DNA of 40,975 bases from Lachnospiraceae bacterium. GTDB taxonomy: Bacteria; Bacillota; Clostridia; Lachnospirales; Lachnospiraceae. The notes below the pieces were generated by a model. It saw only the letters and a list, made by a program, of their open reading frames with translations, made no database searches and was not told where the DNA came from. Position 1 is the first letter of the stretch; every line of letters starts with the position of its first letter. Made by a program: the position numbers and the translations under genes. The stretch is from NCBI GenBank assembly GCA_017634975.1, contig JAGBMJ010000075.1:1-40975 (forward strand), given 5' to 3'. Below are positions 6,844 through 16,450 of this stretch, piece after piece.

Positions 6844-9800
6844 ATGGCAGGAAACGGAACCAGGGAAGTAAATTTGACGGAAATTCAGAAATCTTATCTG
6901 GCAATCTCAAGACAGATAAGCAATACCGTATTGACGGAGGAAGATAGTGAAAGATACAGCGGGTTTGTAATGTGGCTGCGAAACATTAACCAGCTCGCGG
7001 AGGATTTTTATACCCCGGATGAGAACGGAAATTATCCGGTAATGGATCAGGTGAGTCTGAATGCTTTTCAGGATTCCTATAAAAGAGCGTTGGAAGAGTG
7101 TGATGATGTACTTGCGCAAAACAGCAATGACGGCATTTCCGGAAGGATGAAGGAGATCGCCGGGGAGGTGCGCAAGCACTTGCTCCGGGACAGCGCGGGA
7201 TTTGAATCCATCGTTCTGGAGGAGGGCAAGACCTATACCCTTGATGAAGTGATCTCGCTGGGAAGAACCCTTACCGTTGATATCGGACAGCAGCAGTTTT
7301 CCGGAATGGGCGGACAGATGTCATCCCGAATCCCCATTCAGGTACCGGATGCACCCGGGGGCAGTATGGATGGTTTCTTTACCAAGTCTTCCAATGTCAA
7401 TACGGATGTTTCAATGAAGCGACTGCGCCAGAAAATGCAAAATGAACATCCGGCGATGATGGAACTGTTTGATACACTGGAAAAAACCGACAGCAAAAAA
7501 CTCGTGACAAGCGGCCTTGCAAATATCGATATGTATACTGCCATCGCAAAGGGTGTCTCCAGAGCACATGCACCGTGGCCGGAAACAAAAGAAGATATGG
7601 CAAAATATGCCTGCGCTTTCTTCAAGCAGGCATTTTCCGAAATCCTCCCGAAGGAAAAGGTGGAGCAGCTGATAGCGCAGCCGGATTTTCTGCCGGCTTT
7701 GGATGAGTATTTCCGGGAGAAACAGCTGATCAACAATAATCGAAGCATTTATACCGCGCCTTCCGAGGAATGGCTGGGAGTAAAGGAAGGTTCCAATATC
7801 GACAAACGAAATGCAGCTATGGCTTCTGTTTCTGAGCTGCTCGGAAAGAAGGGACTGATCGCGGATGCGAAGCCGATGATCGTACTGATTGACGGACAGC
7901 CTACGGCAGGTACCTTTATGAACCGTGCGGACGGATATAATGCCCGTGACGGAAGACAGGATAACCCTATGCGGGAGGCGGAAACAGATGCCTACAACAA
8001 TCCGGAGATCTTTGATGATGTGGCTTCCATGCAGGCGATCGATTTTATCTGCGGCAATCTGGACCGGCATGACGGAAACTTTATGCTGCATTTCTCCGAG
8101 AAGGACGGGAAAAAGAAGGTGGACAGTATCGTTGCCATCGACAATGATCTGGCCTTTGGATTGAATGTACCGAAACCCGGGGATAAGACATCCTATGGAA
8201 ATAAGTTTATCCTGCCGGAAAACATGGGCGCCATCGGAGAGCAGACGGCCCAGAAGATTTCGGATCTGACCGAAGATGAATTGAAGATCGTGCTGCGTGG
8301 TTACGGACTCTCGAAAGAGGAGATGGATGCAGCATGGGAAAGAACCAAGATCCTGCAGCAGGCGATCCTGGAAGGAAAAGAGTTTTACAAGGATGCAGAG
8401 GAAGGTGTTATTACCGCAGGACATCTGAGAGTGGTACCGGAAAAGGATTGGAACAAGTACGATCTGAAGGATCTGGCCAATGATACCGCAACGACCAGGG
8501 ACATGAACCAGTTTGCCACTCTTCTGAATATGAAATCCATTGTCCAGAAAAATGAGGAGAATGAGAAGATGAAGGCAACCAGGAAAGCGCGGACAAAACA
8601 GATCCGTGAAGTCCTGTTTGAGGAGGCACCGAAGGCGGCTAATGCGGAGCCGGTAACGGCAGTTCCTGTCGGTACGGGGATCCGTTATCAGGTGAGCAAA
8701 AGAGACCGCCTGGGTGTAGAAAATCCGGAGAATGTCCGTGTAGTGATACCGGAGAACAGCAAGCTTTCTTCCATGAGTGGCAGTAATAATGAAAGAATTC
8801 CGCTTTCCTACCCCGGGGCGGACGGAAATCCGGTGGAAGGATTCTTTACTTCATCGGTTAAGATTGACGGAAAAGCGCAGGTGCGGAAAATTTTTGAGAA
8901 GCATATCGCGCAGCAGATGGGAGAAAACGGCGATCCGGTCCGTGCGGATATCCTTCGCCGTACCTATGAGTATTGGAAACAGAATCCAGGAAAGCGTTAT
9001 ACAACAAGCAATTTTGACTTCGTAAAGATCGGTTTTGATCCGGAGACGGCGGCGCAGTTTAAGGCGGATAAGAAGCTTATGGCATATTATCGCCAGGTTC
9101 TGGGAAATGTCATACTTACGGACAAAATGTATCGTGAAAACTATACTGAGATCGGCGCCAATATGGAAGGGGATATCGATAAGCGTAATATCGCCATGTC
9201 CAAGATGAGTGATCTGCTGGGAGTATCAAAGTGCATAGCGCATGCGACTACCATGCAGGTGCAGGGTGCGGAAGGAAAGATCACAGAAGGTATCTTTATG
9301 CGGAAAGCTCCCGGGACAAGTTTTATGGGCATTGAGCCGGGGGATGAAGTGGCAAAACTCAAGACGGCAGTTTTTGATGGCTCTCCGGCACTGAAGGATC
9401 TTGCGGATATTCAGATCATGGATTACATCTGCATGAATGTGGACCGAAATGAGAGCAATCTGTTTTATGAGTTTTCCGAAGACGGGAAAAAGTGCCTTGG
9501 CGTGACCGGGATTGATAATGATCTCTCCTTTGGTACGGTACGGCTGGCACCGGATCGCTCGATCAACCAGGATACCGCGCTCAATGATATCAAGGTGATC
9601 TCGGCGACGATGGCGGAAAAGATCAGCAATATGAGCGAGAGTGCACTGAGGAATACGCTGGATGGTCAGGACCTGACCGATAAGGAGATCGAAGCAGCAA
9701 TGGACCGTCTGGTCAATATTCAGGAAAAGGTTAAAGCAGGACAGATCCGTGTGGTGCAGGACAACGAGTGGGAGAATATGAAACTTTCCGAGCTGGCAGA

Positions 9801-10896
9801 AGGCGGGAATAATATCTTTGGAAAAGTGAATCATACTTTTACGGAATCTCTGGATGAGGTTTTGCGCTCCAGGCAGAGAGGCGAAGAACCGGAAAAGCAG
9901 AAGGTGGAATTTCCGGAGTGTACAAAGGTGGAGAACTTCAGCAAAGAAGCTCTGAAGGCGACCGAAGAGGACAGGATCATTCGTGAGGAGGAGCAGAATT
10001 TCCTGAACGGACTGAAAGATCAGTATAGGGATGTTGCGGCAAATCAGCCGATGGAAGATGCCGATGTTCTTAAGAATCTGAAGACTTTTGCAAAACTGTA
10101 TGGCCGTCGCATTGAGGATGGAAACAGTGTTTTCCATGGAGCATCGCAGTTTTATGTGGATCTGAATAGCCGGGTGCGTGAATTCAGCGAGCAGATTCAG
10201 CAGCTGGATGAAAAGGCAGGAAGAAACGAGAAACTGACAGGAGAAGATCTTTCGGCGGTCATCGGCGGACTCAACCGCATCCGTACCGCGGCAGCAAACT
10301 ATACCGGACATGTGGAAGCACAGGAACATCCCAGCCGGACACAGAGAAAGCGTTTGGGGATCGTTAACGAACTGTCCGGCAGTCTGGACAACATCAGTCA
10401 GTTGGCGCAGATCAATACCGATAAGCGGGAACTGCTCAAGAAACCGGAAGAGGTATTGTTCCGCAAGCTTCATACCAGACAGGAGATGATCGCGCAGAAT
10501 GCGAACGATGAGGAGAAATTCAAAAAGGATGTGGCCGGAATGATCTATCTGACCGGTATCTCCCAGAATGTGGTGAGCCTGACCAAAGAGAAGAAACTGA
10601 CCAATGCATTGTTGTTGCCGAATTACAACAAAAATGTGGAGGAGATCATGGCGGATCCGGCATTCGCGGAAATGATGACGAAAAACGGAAAGGATGATAT
10701 CAAGCGTATGGCAGCAGCCGGAAACGGGGAAGAGCTGCTTCGGTCTTATACAAGGCAACGGGCTGCAAAGAAGACCAGTATCAATGATATGATGCAGCAG
10801 GATAACCCGGGACGGCAGTCGGTCGGAAGACGGGAGCAACCGATACAGGGACAGCCGGTACAGGAGCATGTTGCCGGCGGCAGAAAAATCAAATAG
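6844..10896 (+). CDS. Large protein with two tandem HipA/PI3-4-kinase-like domains
   Basis: 1350 residues from the ATG at 6844, after a perfect AAAGGAGG; the earlier in-frame ATG at 6790 sits in the -10 box. Two homologous halves are visible. In the first (about 155-540), FFTK has Lys181 as candidate ATP-binding lysine, NLDRHDGN has Asp407/Asn412 as candidate catalytic and metal residues, and IDNDLAFG has Asp433/Asp435. This order matches HipA and phosphatidylinositol-kinase-like folds. In the second (about 640-1000), FFTS replaces the lysine (Ser670) and DRNESN replaces DRH (Asp867, Asn869), while IDNDLSFG is kept, so it is probably a pseudokinase or altered enzyme. Residues 1030-1350 are helical and charged, with no catalytic motif I recognise. 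No signal peptide. Substrate unknown; protein kinase, lipid-kinase-like or AMP-transferring activity are all possible. It appears to be a single-gene unit with its own promoter and terminator. Confidence 0.75.
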   Translation: MAGNGTREVNLTEIQKSYLAISRQISNTVLTEEDSERYSGFVMWLRNINQLAEDFYTPDENGNYPVMDQVSLNAFQDSYKRALEECDDVLAQNSNDGISGRMKEIAGEVRKHLLRDSAGFESIVLEEGKTYTLDEVISLGRTLTVDIGQQQFSGMGGQMSSRIPIQVPDAPGGSMDGFFTKSSNVNTDVSMKRLRQKMQNEHPAMMELFDTLEKTDSKKLVTSGLANIDMYTAIAKGVSRAHAPWPETKEDMAKYACAFFKQAFSEILPKEKVEQLIAQPDFLPALDEYFREKQLINNNRSIYTAPSEEWLGVKEGSNIDKRNAAMASVSELLGKKGLIADAKPMIVLIDGQPTAGTFMNRADGYNARDGRQDNPMREAETDAYNNPEIFDDVASMQAIDFICGNLDRHDGNFMLHFSEKDGKKKVDSIVAIDNDLAFGLNVPKPGDKTSYGNKFILPENMGAIGEQTAQKISDLTEDELKIVLRGYGLSKEEMDAAWERTKILQQAILEGKEFYKDAEEGVITAGHLRVVPEKDWNKYDLKDLANDTATTRDMNQFATLLNMKSIVQKNEENEKMKATRKARTKQIREVLFEEAPKAANAEPVTAVPVGTGIRYQVSKRDRLGVENPENVRVVIPENSKLSSMSGSNNERIPLSYPGADGNPVEGFFTSSVKIDGKAQVRKIFEKHIAQQMGENGDPVRADILRRTYEYWKQNPGKRYTTSNFDFVKIGFDPETAAQFKADKKLMAYYRQVLGNVILTDKMYRENYTEIGANMEGDIDKRNIAMSKMSDLLGVSKCIAHATTMQVQGAEGKITEGIFMRKAPGTSFMGIEPGDEVAKLKTAVFDGSPALKDLADIQIMDYICMNVDRNESNLFYEFSEDGKKCLGVTGIDNDLSFGTVRLAPDRSINQDTALNDIKVISATMAEKISNMSESALRNTLDGQDLTDKEIEAAMDRLVNIQEKVKAGQIRVVQDNEWENMKLSELAEGGNNIFGKVNHTFTESLDEVLRSRQRGEEPEKQKVEFPECTKVENFSKEALKATEEDRIIREEEQNFLNGLKDQYRDVAANQPMEDADVLKNLKTFAKLYGRRIEDGNSVFHGASQFYVDLNSRVREFSEQIQQLDEKAGRNEKLTGEDLSAVIGGLNRIRTAAANYTGHVEAQEHPSRTQRKRLGIVNELSGSLDNISQLAQINTDKRELLKKPEEVLFRKLHTRQEMIAQNANDEEKFKKDVAGMIYLTGISQNVVSLTKEKKLTNALLLPNYNKNVEEIMADPAFAEMMTKNGKDDIKRMAAAGNGEELLRSYTRQRAAKKTSINDMMQQDNPGRQSVGRREQPIQGQPVQEHVAGGRKIK

Positions 10897-10899
10897 GCA

Positions 10900-10933
10900 A
10901 AACGCCGCCCGGCGAGAGTCGGGCGGTGTTTTT
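10900..10933 (+). terminator. Terminator of the tandem-kinase gene
   Basis: ACGCCGCCCG at 10902-10911 pairs with CGGGCGGTGT at 10920-10929 (one G-T wobble), followed by TTTT. It starts 4 bases after the stop codon. Confidence 0.75.
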
Positions 10934-10934
10934 A

Positions 10935-10994
10935 AAAACCAGGGGGACGGACCTAGTGGTACTGAAGTACCACTAGGTCCGTCCCCCTGGTTTT
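10935..10994. repeat. Perfect 28-bp-arm palindrome, GGGGACGGACC family
   Basis: Arms at 10935-10962 and 10967-10994 are perfectly complementary around a TGAA loop. It lies between two convergent genes. Related palindromes occur at 6064, 16451, 18805 and 34278 in this window, all carrying a GGGGACGG or GGGGATGG core. This fits a dispersed REP-like intergenic repeat, which may also help end transcription from the minus-strand gene. Confidence 0.85.
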
Positions 10995-11021
10995 ACCCTG
11001 GTTTTCCGCTGATTTTCTTAG

Positions 11022-11756
11022 TTATATCAGTTCCTTATTCTTTTCGTATACGGCCGCCATCTGTGAGCGTACCATCTCCGGCAGATTCTTGCGTTCTTCG
11101 CGGTCTAAGGCAGCCACGTCGATGGGCGGCAGATATTCGATGATCACGTGCTGCTTGCGGACCATCGGCAGGTGGTCTTCAAAGATCGCGGAAGTGTTGT
11201 TCAGCACTACCGGAATGATCTTGCAGTTGCTCTTTTCGGCAATCTTGAAACTACCCTTATGAAATTCCAATAATGGTTCTTCTGTCTTGTTGCGTGTCCC
11301 TTCCGGGAAGATGGCTATGGAGATGCCTTTTTTGATGCGTTCCGCGCAGGTGTTCATGGATTGCATGCCCTTTCGCAGATCGGAACGGTCGAGCAGTTCG
11401 CAGTGCAGAAGAAGCATCCACCAGGTAAGGGTCAGATATTTGCCCAGTTCTTTCTTGGCTACATAGCCGGTAGGACGCGGCATCCGCGGATAGGTCAGTA
11501 CCACATCAAAGATACTGCGGTGGTTCATTACATACATTACGGCTTCATCTTTCGGAACATTTTCTTCTCCGATGATGGTCTGCCTGGTACCGGCGATGCC
11601 GATGCACCATTTGAATGCATTGCCTACGATGGACAGGCATAAACGGTCTTTTGCTTTTTTGCTGAACAGACCGATCAGCAGCATGATGGGCTGCAGGATC
11701 AGCGAAAACAGCAGAAAAAGAAAGACAACGATACCAATAATGATAATGCGGATCAT
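11022..11756 (-). CDS. plsC: 1-acyl-sn-glycerol-3-phosphate acyltransferase
   Basis: 244 residues. It makes phosphatidic acid by acylating lysophosphatidic acid at the membrane, the second acylation step of phospholipid synthesis. An N-terminal hydrophobic segment (about 1-22) anchors it. The catalytic NHxxxxD motif is present as NHRSIFD near residue 77, and the acceptor-binding motif FPEGTR near residue 147. Length is normal for the family. The start follows AAGGAG. It lies 24 bases downstream of the chemotaxis receptor on the same strand and may share its transcript. Confidence 0.92.
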   Translation of the reverse strand: MIRIIIIGIVVFLFLLFSLILQPIMLLIGLFSKKAKDRLCLSIVGNAFKWCIGIAGTRQTIIGEENVPKDEAVMYVMNHRSIFDVVLTYPRMPRPTGYVAKKELGKYLTLTWWMLLLHCELLDRSDLRKGMQSMNTCAERIKKGISIAIFPEGTRNKTEEPLLEFHKGSFKIAEKSNCKIIPVVLNNTSAIFEDHLPMVRKQHVIIEYLPPIDVAALDREERKNLPEMVRSQMAAVYEKNKELI

Positions 11757-11780
11757 ACAATAACTCCTTATAATGTAGTA

Positions 11781-13490
11781 TTATTCGAGACGGAATTTAC
11801 CGACTTCAGTCTTTAATTCGTCAGAAACCGTTCTGCCGGCTTCGGCATCTTCATCGATCAGGGACATTTTGTTGGACATCTCAATGGATCTGTCCGCGGT
11901 TTCGGATACGTTTCTGGCAGCATCCTCAACAGCAAGATTTACGGAATCTGTTGATGCCTTAATGCGGTCGATATTCTTCTGGATTTCCGTGGAAGCCGCA
12001 GCAAACCGTGCCATCATTTCATCAATACTTTCGGCGGACTGTTGGAAATCTTCGCTGATCTTTACGAGATTGCTGTAGCCCTCCAGAGTAGTTTCATTGA
12101 CAAAACGGATTAGCGTCTGTGCTTCCGTTGCCAGTTCGTTAACGGCAGAGATGACCTCCGCGGATACGGTTTTGATCTCAGCAGCGGCAATCTGGGAGTT
12201 GGAGGCCAGCTGTCCGATTTCGGTTGCCACAACAGCAAAACCACGTCCTGCATCGCCGGCGCGTGCAGCTTCAATGGATGCATTCAGCGCCAGAAGGTTC
12301 GTCTGATTGGAGATCGCAATGATATTTTGTGTCAGGTCATCGATGCGGCTGACAGCCTGTGACTGCTCGATTTTTTCAGAGACAGACTGTGCCATTTTTG
12401 ATACTTTGTCTTCTGTGACACTGCGTTCCTTTTTTGCAGTCTCGCCGGTATCTGCAGCAGAATTCTTTACCTCGCGTGAAAAACTGCGGCCATGATCGAT
12501 CTCTTTTACGATATCATCAAACGAAGAAGTGATCTCGTTCATCAATGTATTGATCTCATTCATAGAGGCAGCGGTTTCTTCCATCACGGAACTAATATCG
12601 GTCATCGTTTCCGAGATCAGTTCGGCGTTGCTGCGTGCATTCCGTACATTCTCCGCAATACCGGCAGAGGAGGTATTCAGGCGGTTGGATTCGGAATGAA
12701 TGGATAAAAGTACGTCGCGGATAAATTCGATCAACTTGTTGATGTTTCCGCCGATCACTTCAAATTCATCCCCGGAATTCAGTTCTACAAGCCGTGTCAG
12801 GTCGCCGTCTCCGTTGGAAAGTTCTGAGATCTTGTCATTCAGTGTGACAAACTTGCGTTTTAGTGCATTGCCTACAAGAACAAAAAGCACACTGCCGAGC
12901 AGAATTATGATAACGCAGATAATGATGATGGAACGCAATAATGCACCTGTCTGTTCCCGGATCCCTTCCATACTGACGTCCACACCTACGGCGCCTACTA
13001 CTTTTCCGTTTGCATATATCGGGCAATAGGCGGAGATGTGTTCTCCCCATTCATCCGTATAGGGTTCACTGGAAGCCACACGCGTGCCGTTCAGTGCAGG
13101 TGCGGCCTCAGGGTCAGTAAATTCATCTCCGATCGCGGAATAATCTTCGATCTGGGCATCGATGGCATACTCGATCCCGCCATTGGCAGAAGGGCGGATG
13201 GTATAGACATACTCCACACCGGTCTCGTTCAAAAAAATGGTAAGCATGTTACTGACTTTCAGATATTGTTCCGTGGTTTCTTCACCGGGTTGTACGGAAG
13301 CAACAATATCTCCGTCCGTAAAGGCCGCGACGCTGGCCGCAATGCTTATGGTATCACTCTTGATCTGCTCGTTCAGCATTTGTTTGGAACGGCTGTAGGT
13401 CACGACTCCAAAGATAATATCAGAAAGAATAAACAGAGCGATCACGATCACGATCAGTTTACTGGTTACGCTGACTTTTCGTACTTTCAT
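11781..13490 (-). CDS. Methyl-accepting chemotaxis receptor
   Basis: 569 residues. Membrane segment 1 lies at about 11-31 and segment 2 at about 188-208, enclosing an extracellular sensor of about 155 residues that resembles a Cache-type domain (contains [19 protein letters not shown] near its end). A HAMP linker follows, then the cytoplasmic signalling hairpin, whose conserved tip is clear around 390-430 ([27 protein letters not shown]). It should couple to CheA/CheW and steer flagellar motion; the ligand is unknown. Start after GGGGGG. It is divergent from the deacetylase/pyr operon and upstream of plsC. Confidence 0.93.
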   Translation of the reverse strand: MKVRKVSVTSKLIVIVIALFILSDIIFGVVTYSRSKQMLNEQIKSDTISIAASVAAFTDGDIVASVQPGEETTEQYLKVSNMLTIFLNETGVEYVYTIRPSANGGIEYAIDAQIEDYSAIGDEFTDPEAAPALNGTRVASSEPYTDEWGEHISAYCPIYANGKVVGAVGVDVSMEGIREQTGALLRSIIIICVIIILLGSVLFVLVGNALKRKFVTLNDKISELSNGDGDLTRLVELNSGDEFEVIGGNINKLIEFIRDVLLSIHSESNRLNTSSAGIAENVRNARSNAELISETMTDISSVMEETAASMNEINTLMNEITSSFDDIVKEIDHGRSFSREVKNSAADTGETAKKERSVTEDKVSKMAQSVSEKIEQSQAVSRIDDLTQNIIAISNQTNLLALNASIEAARAGDAGRGFAVVATEIGQLASNSQIAAAEIKTVSAEVISAVNELATEAQTLIRFVNETTLEGYSNLVKISEDFQQSAESIDEMMARFAAASTEIQKNIDRIKASTDSVNLAVEDAARNVSETADRSIEMSNKMSLIDEDAEAGRTVSDELKTEVGKFRLE

Positions 13491-13511
13491 ATCGGAAGCC
13501 CCCCTTGCATA

Positions 13512-13531
13512 TATATAGTTTTATAACTATA
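13512..13531. other. Inverted repeat in the receptor leader
   Basis: ATATAGTT and AACTATAT flank a short A/T centre in the untranslated leader of the chemotaxis receptor. It may be a hairpin or a protein-binding site. Confidence 0.35.
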
Positions 13532-13564
13532 TGACCGTCCTCACAGGTACTGACATATACGTTT

Positions 13565-13593
13565 ATTATACTGATTTAGGGAGGATTCTGCAA
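13565..13593 (-). promoter_or_regulatory. Promoter of the chemotaxis receptor gene
   Basis: On the minus strand, TTGCAG (13588-13593), a 17-base spacer and a perfect TATAAT (13565-13570). This is a normal housekeeping-sigma pattern rather than a flagellar-sigma one. Confidence 0.6.
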
Positions 13594-13618
13594 TAGAGAA
13601 CATCCAGACGGACAGCGG

Positions 13619-13647
13619 TTGACAAAGGGCTCAGAGATGGGTAAAGT
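13619..13647 (+). promoter_or_regulatory. Promoter of the deacetylase-pyrC-pyrK-pyrD operon
   Basis: TTGACA (13619-13624), a 17-base spacer and TAAAGT (13642-13647), about 36 bases before the GTG start. No PyrR attenuator-like long leader is visible. Confidence 0.6.
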
Positions 13648-13682
13648 AAGAGAATAAAATAGGAAAAGGGGGGACTTTCGTA

Positions 13683-14309
13683 GTGGGAAAAAAGCAGATG
13701 GCTCTGACATTTGATGACGGACCGACTCCCGGGATTACGGACCGGGTGCTGGACCTTTTGGAACAGGAAGGTGTACGTGCGAGTTTCTTCCTGATCGGAC
13801 AGCAGGTGATCCCGGAGACGGAGTATCTGGTGAAACGTGAGGTAGCAATGGGGTGTTCTATCGAAAACCATTCCTTTACCCATCAGGACATGACGAAGTT
13901 TTCAAAGGAAGAGATTAAGGAAGAAATTGAAAAAACATCGGCGATCATCCGCGAACTGGCCGGGGAGGATCCGCAGTTTTTCCGCCCGCCGTTTCTTTCA
14001 GTGGACGATAAGATGTATGAGACGATCGATATGCCATTTATCAGCGGACGTAGTTGTCAGGACTGGGTGCCGGAAGTGACGGCGGAAGAGCGCTGCCGCA
14101 TGATACTGGATGCTGCAGGCGATGGAGTGATGATCCTGGTTCATGATCAGCCGCACAATGAGAATACGGTGGAGGCGCTGAAGGCCGCGATCCCGGAACT
14201 GAAGAAGCGCGGCTATGAACTGGTGAACATCCGGGAACTGTATGAGAATGCCGGTGTGAAGCCGGTACGGAATAAATTGAACTTCTGTGTATATGACACC
14301 ACGAATTGA
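13683..14309 (+). CDS. Polysaccharide deacetylase (NodB-type), probably cytoplasmic
   Basis: 208 residues from a GTG start after GGGGGG. The protein is a bare NodB-type carbohydrate esterase 4 domain. Motif 1 is TFDDGP (Asp11, Asp12) at the very N-terminus, motif 2 is HSFTH (His63 and His67, metal ligands), motif 3 is RPPF near residue 101, and a late LVHDQP carries the usual catalytic His. No signal peptide or membrane segment is seen, unlike wall-modifying peptidoglycan or chitin deacetylases, so a cytoplasmic sugar- or nucleotide-sugar-like substrate is possible. Only 12 bases separate it from pyrC, making it the first gene of the pyrimidine operon. Confidence 0.85.
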   Translation: MGKKQMALTFDDGPTPGITDRVLDLLEQEGVRASFFLIGQQVIPETEYLVKREVAMGCSIENHSFTHQDMTKFSKEEIKEEIEKTSAIIRELAGEDPQFFRPPFLSVDDKMYETIDMPFISGRSCQDWVPEVTAEERCRMILDAAGDGVMILVHDQPHNENTVEALKAAIPELKKRGYELVNIRELYENAGVKPVRNKLNFCVYDTTN

Positions 14310-14321
14310 GAGGAAGAGACT

Positions 14322-15599
14322 ATGGCAACACTTTTGATCCAGGGCGGGCAGGTTGTGAACCCTGCCGGAGACAACGGACATTTGGATATTCTGATCGAGG
14401 ACGGCGTGATCAAACGAATGGAGCCGCTATTGTTTGAGACAGCGGACGAAGTCATTGATGCCGGCGGATGCGTTGTATCACCGGGGTTTGTGGATGTACA
14501 CTCGCATTTCCGGGATCCCGGACAGACATATAAAGAAGATATTCTGACGGGGGCGGCCGCTGCCAAACGGGGCGGATATACGAGCATCGTGATGATGGCC
14601 AATACCGTACCACCGATCGATAATGCGGAAACGCTCCGGTATGTATTGGATAAGGGAAAAGAAACCGGCATACATATCCATGCCTGCGGGACTGTGACCA
14701 GGGGGATGCAGGGGAAGGAGCTCTCCCCGCTGGAGGAACTTTGGGAGAACGGTGCGGTAGGTTTTACGGATGACGGCAAGCCGCTTATGGATGCACAGAT
14801 CGTAAAAGAAGTGATGCAGACGCTTGCTTCCTGGGGCAAGGGTATCGTGAGTTTTCACGAGGAAGATCCGGCGTATATCGAAACACCGGGCTACAACAAA
14901 GGCCGGGCATCGGAACATTACGGCATCGGCGGTGCAGATCGGGAGGCCGAGATCGTGATGATCAAACGGGATATCGAACTGGCGATGGAAACCGGTGCGC
15001 ACATAGACATTCAGCACATCAGCACCAAAGAAGGTGTGGAACTGGTACGACAGGCACGGAAGGACAAACAGAACATTCACGCAGAAGCGACACCGCATCA
15101 TTTTTCCTTAACGGAAGAGGCGGCGATTGAATACGGAACGCTGGCAAAGATGAACCCGCCACTGCGTACGGAAGAAGACCGGCAGGCGATCATCGACGGA
15201 CTGGCAGACGGGACGATCGAGATGATCGCAACGGATCATGCACCGCACAGCAGTGAGGAAAAAGCCAAAGGGCTGACCGAAGCACCGAGTGGTATTATCG
15301 GACTGGAGACCGCGCTGCCGCTGGGGTTGATGCATCTGGTCGGTAACGGAGCGCTCACGGTGGAAGATCTGGTAGACCGTATGAGTACCGGTCCTGCAAG
15401 GATCTATGATCTGGATGCCGGCGTACTGGCCCCCGGAAGACCGGCGGATCTGGTGATCTTTGATCCGGAGGAACGCTGGACCGCGGGAAACTATGCATCC
15501 CGGTCGGAAAATACGCCGTTCACCGGAATGACAATGACCGGTAAGGTGAAGTACACCATATGCGGCGGTAAAGTAGTGTACAAGGACGAAGAAAACTAA
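14322..15599 (+). CDS. pyrC: Dihydroorotase
   Basis: 425 residues, the usual size for the Gram-positive-type enzyme. It cyclises carbamoyl-aspartate to dihydroorotate, the third step of pyrimidine synthesis. The zinc-binding start of the amidohydrolase barrel is VDVHSHFRDPG (about residues 58-68), and the late ATDHAPHS motif carries the catalytic Asp. Further His ligands are expected in the IQHIST region. It precedes pyrK and pyrD, which act on its product. Confidence 0.96.
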   Translation: MATLLIQGGQVVNPAGDNGHLDILIEDGVIKRMEPLLFETADEVIDAGGCVVSPGFVDVHSHFRDPGQTYKEDILTGAAAAKRGGYTSIVMMANTVPPIDNAETLRYVLDKGKETGIHIHACGTVTRGMQGKELSPLEELWENGAVGFTDDGKPLMDAQIVKEVMQTLASWGKGIVSFHEEDPAYIETPGYNKGRASEHYGIGGADREAEIVMIKRDIELAMETGAHIDIQHISTKEGVELVRQARKDKQNIHAEATPHHFSLTEEAAIEYGTLAKMNPPLRTEEDRQAIIDGLADGTIEMIATDHAPHSSEEKAKGLTEAPSGIIGLETALPLGLMHLVGNGALTVEDLVDRMSTGPARIYDLDAGVLAPGRPADLVIFDPEERWTAGNYASRSENTPFTGMTMTGKVKYTICGGKVVYKDEEN

Positions 15600-15659
15600 G
15601 GAACCGGCACCCGCAAGGGGAAGGCAGGGTGTATCGGAAAAGAAACGGAGACGGGAAAT

Positions 15660-16442
15660 ATGAAAAGCAAGCAAAAAGCAACGATCGTATCGCAGGAACA
15701 GCTCGCACCGGGCATCTGGTCTATGTGGCTGAAGACGGATATGGCAGCGGATGCTCATCCGGGGCAGTTCGTAGGGGTGTATCCGAAGGACGGCAGCCGC
15801 CTGCTGATGCGCCCGATCAGCATCTGTGATGTAAGTGACGACAGGACACAGATGCGTCTGGTGTACCGTGCCGGCGGCAGTGGTACAAAGGAGATCTCCT
15901 CTTATGCGGCAGGCGAGGAAGTATATCTGCTGGGCGTACTCGGCAACGGCTATGATCTGACGAAGATGCAGGGGAAGAAGGTGATCCTTTTGGGAGGCGG
16001 TATCGGCATCCCGCCGATGCTCCGTCTGGCGAAGGAGCTGGATGCGCAGGGGATCCGGACGATCACAGTGCTCGGGTATGCGGATGCGCAGCTCTTTTTG
16101 AATCAGGATTTTGAACAGGCATCGGATTTTGTCTATGTGGCAACGATGGATGGCAGTGCCGGAACAAAAGGTACCGTGATCGATGCGATGAATGCGGGGA
16201 TGATCATGGGCGATGTGATCTGTGCCTGCGGCCCGATGCCGATGCTGCGTGCGGTAAAGCAGTATGCGGCAGATATGGGGATGAAGGCATACATCTCCCT
16301 GGAAGAGCGTATGGCCTGCGGCGTGGGTGCATGCCTCGGCTGCGTGACCAAAACCAAAGAAAAAGACGAGCATACGCATGTGAACAATACCCGGATCTGT
16401 GTGGAAGGTCCGGTATTTGATGCGGATGTCGTGGATATTTAG
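15660..16442 (+). CDS. pyrK: Dihydroorotate dehydrogenase electron-transfer subunit
   Basis: 260 residues. It carries FAD and a 2Fe-2S cluster and passes electrons from dihydroorotate, via PyrD, to NAD. The FAD-binding barrel includes RPISICD, the nucleotide-binding part starts at LLGGGIGIPPM (about residue 110), and the C-terminal iron-sulfur ligands are the Cys in CGVGACLGC plus a later Cys in TRICVEG. Together with PyrD it forms the heterotetrameric class 1B enzyme typical of Gram-positive bacteria. It sits 60 bases after pyrC. Confidence 0.95.
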   Translation: MKSKQKATIVSQEQLAPGIWSMWLKTDMAADAHPGQFVGVYPKDGSRLLMRPISICDVSDDRTQMRLVYRAGGSGTKEISSYAAGEEVYLLGVLGNGYDLTKMQGKKVILLGGGIGIPPMLRLAKELDAQGIRTITVLGYADAQLFLNQDFEQASDFVYVATMDGSAGTKGTVIDAMNAGMIMGDVICACGPMPMLRAVKQYAADMGMKAYISLEERMACGVGACLGCVTKTKEKDEHTHVNNTRICVEGPVFDADVVDI

Positions 16443-16450
16443 ATGACGAA

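Noticed and set aside
9226-10869. Open frame of about 550 codons on the minus strand in the tandem-kinase gene
   Set aside because: No ribosome site or recognisable motif, and the plus strand has clear domain repeats.
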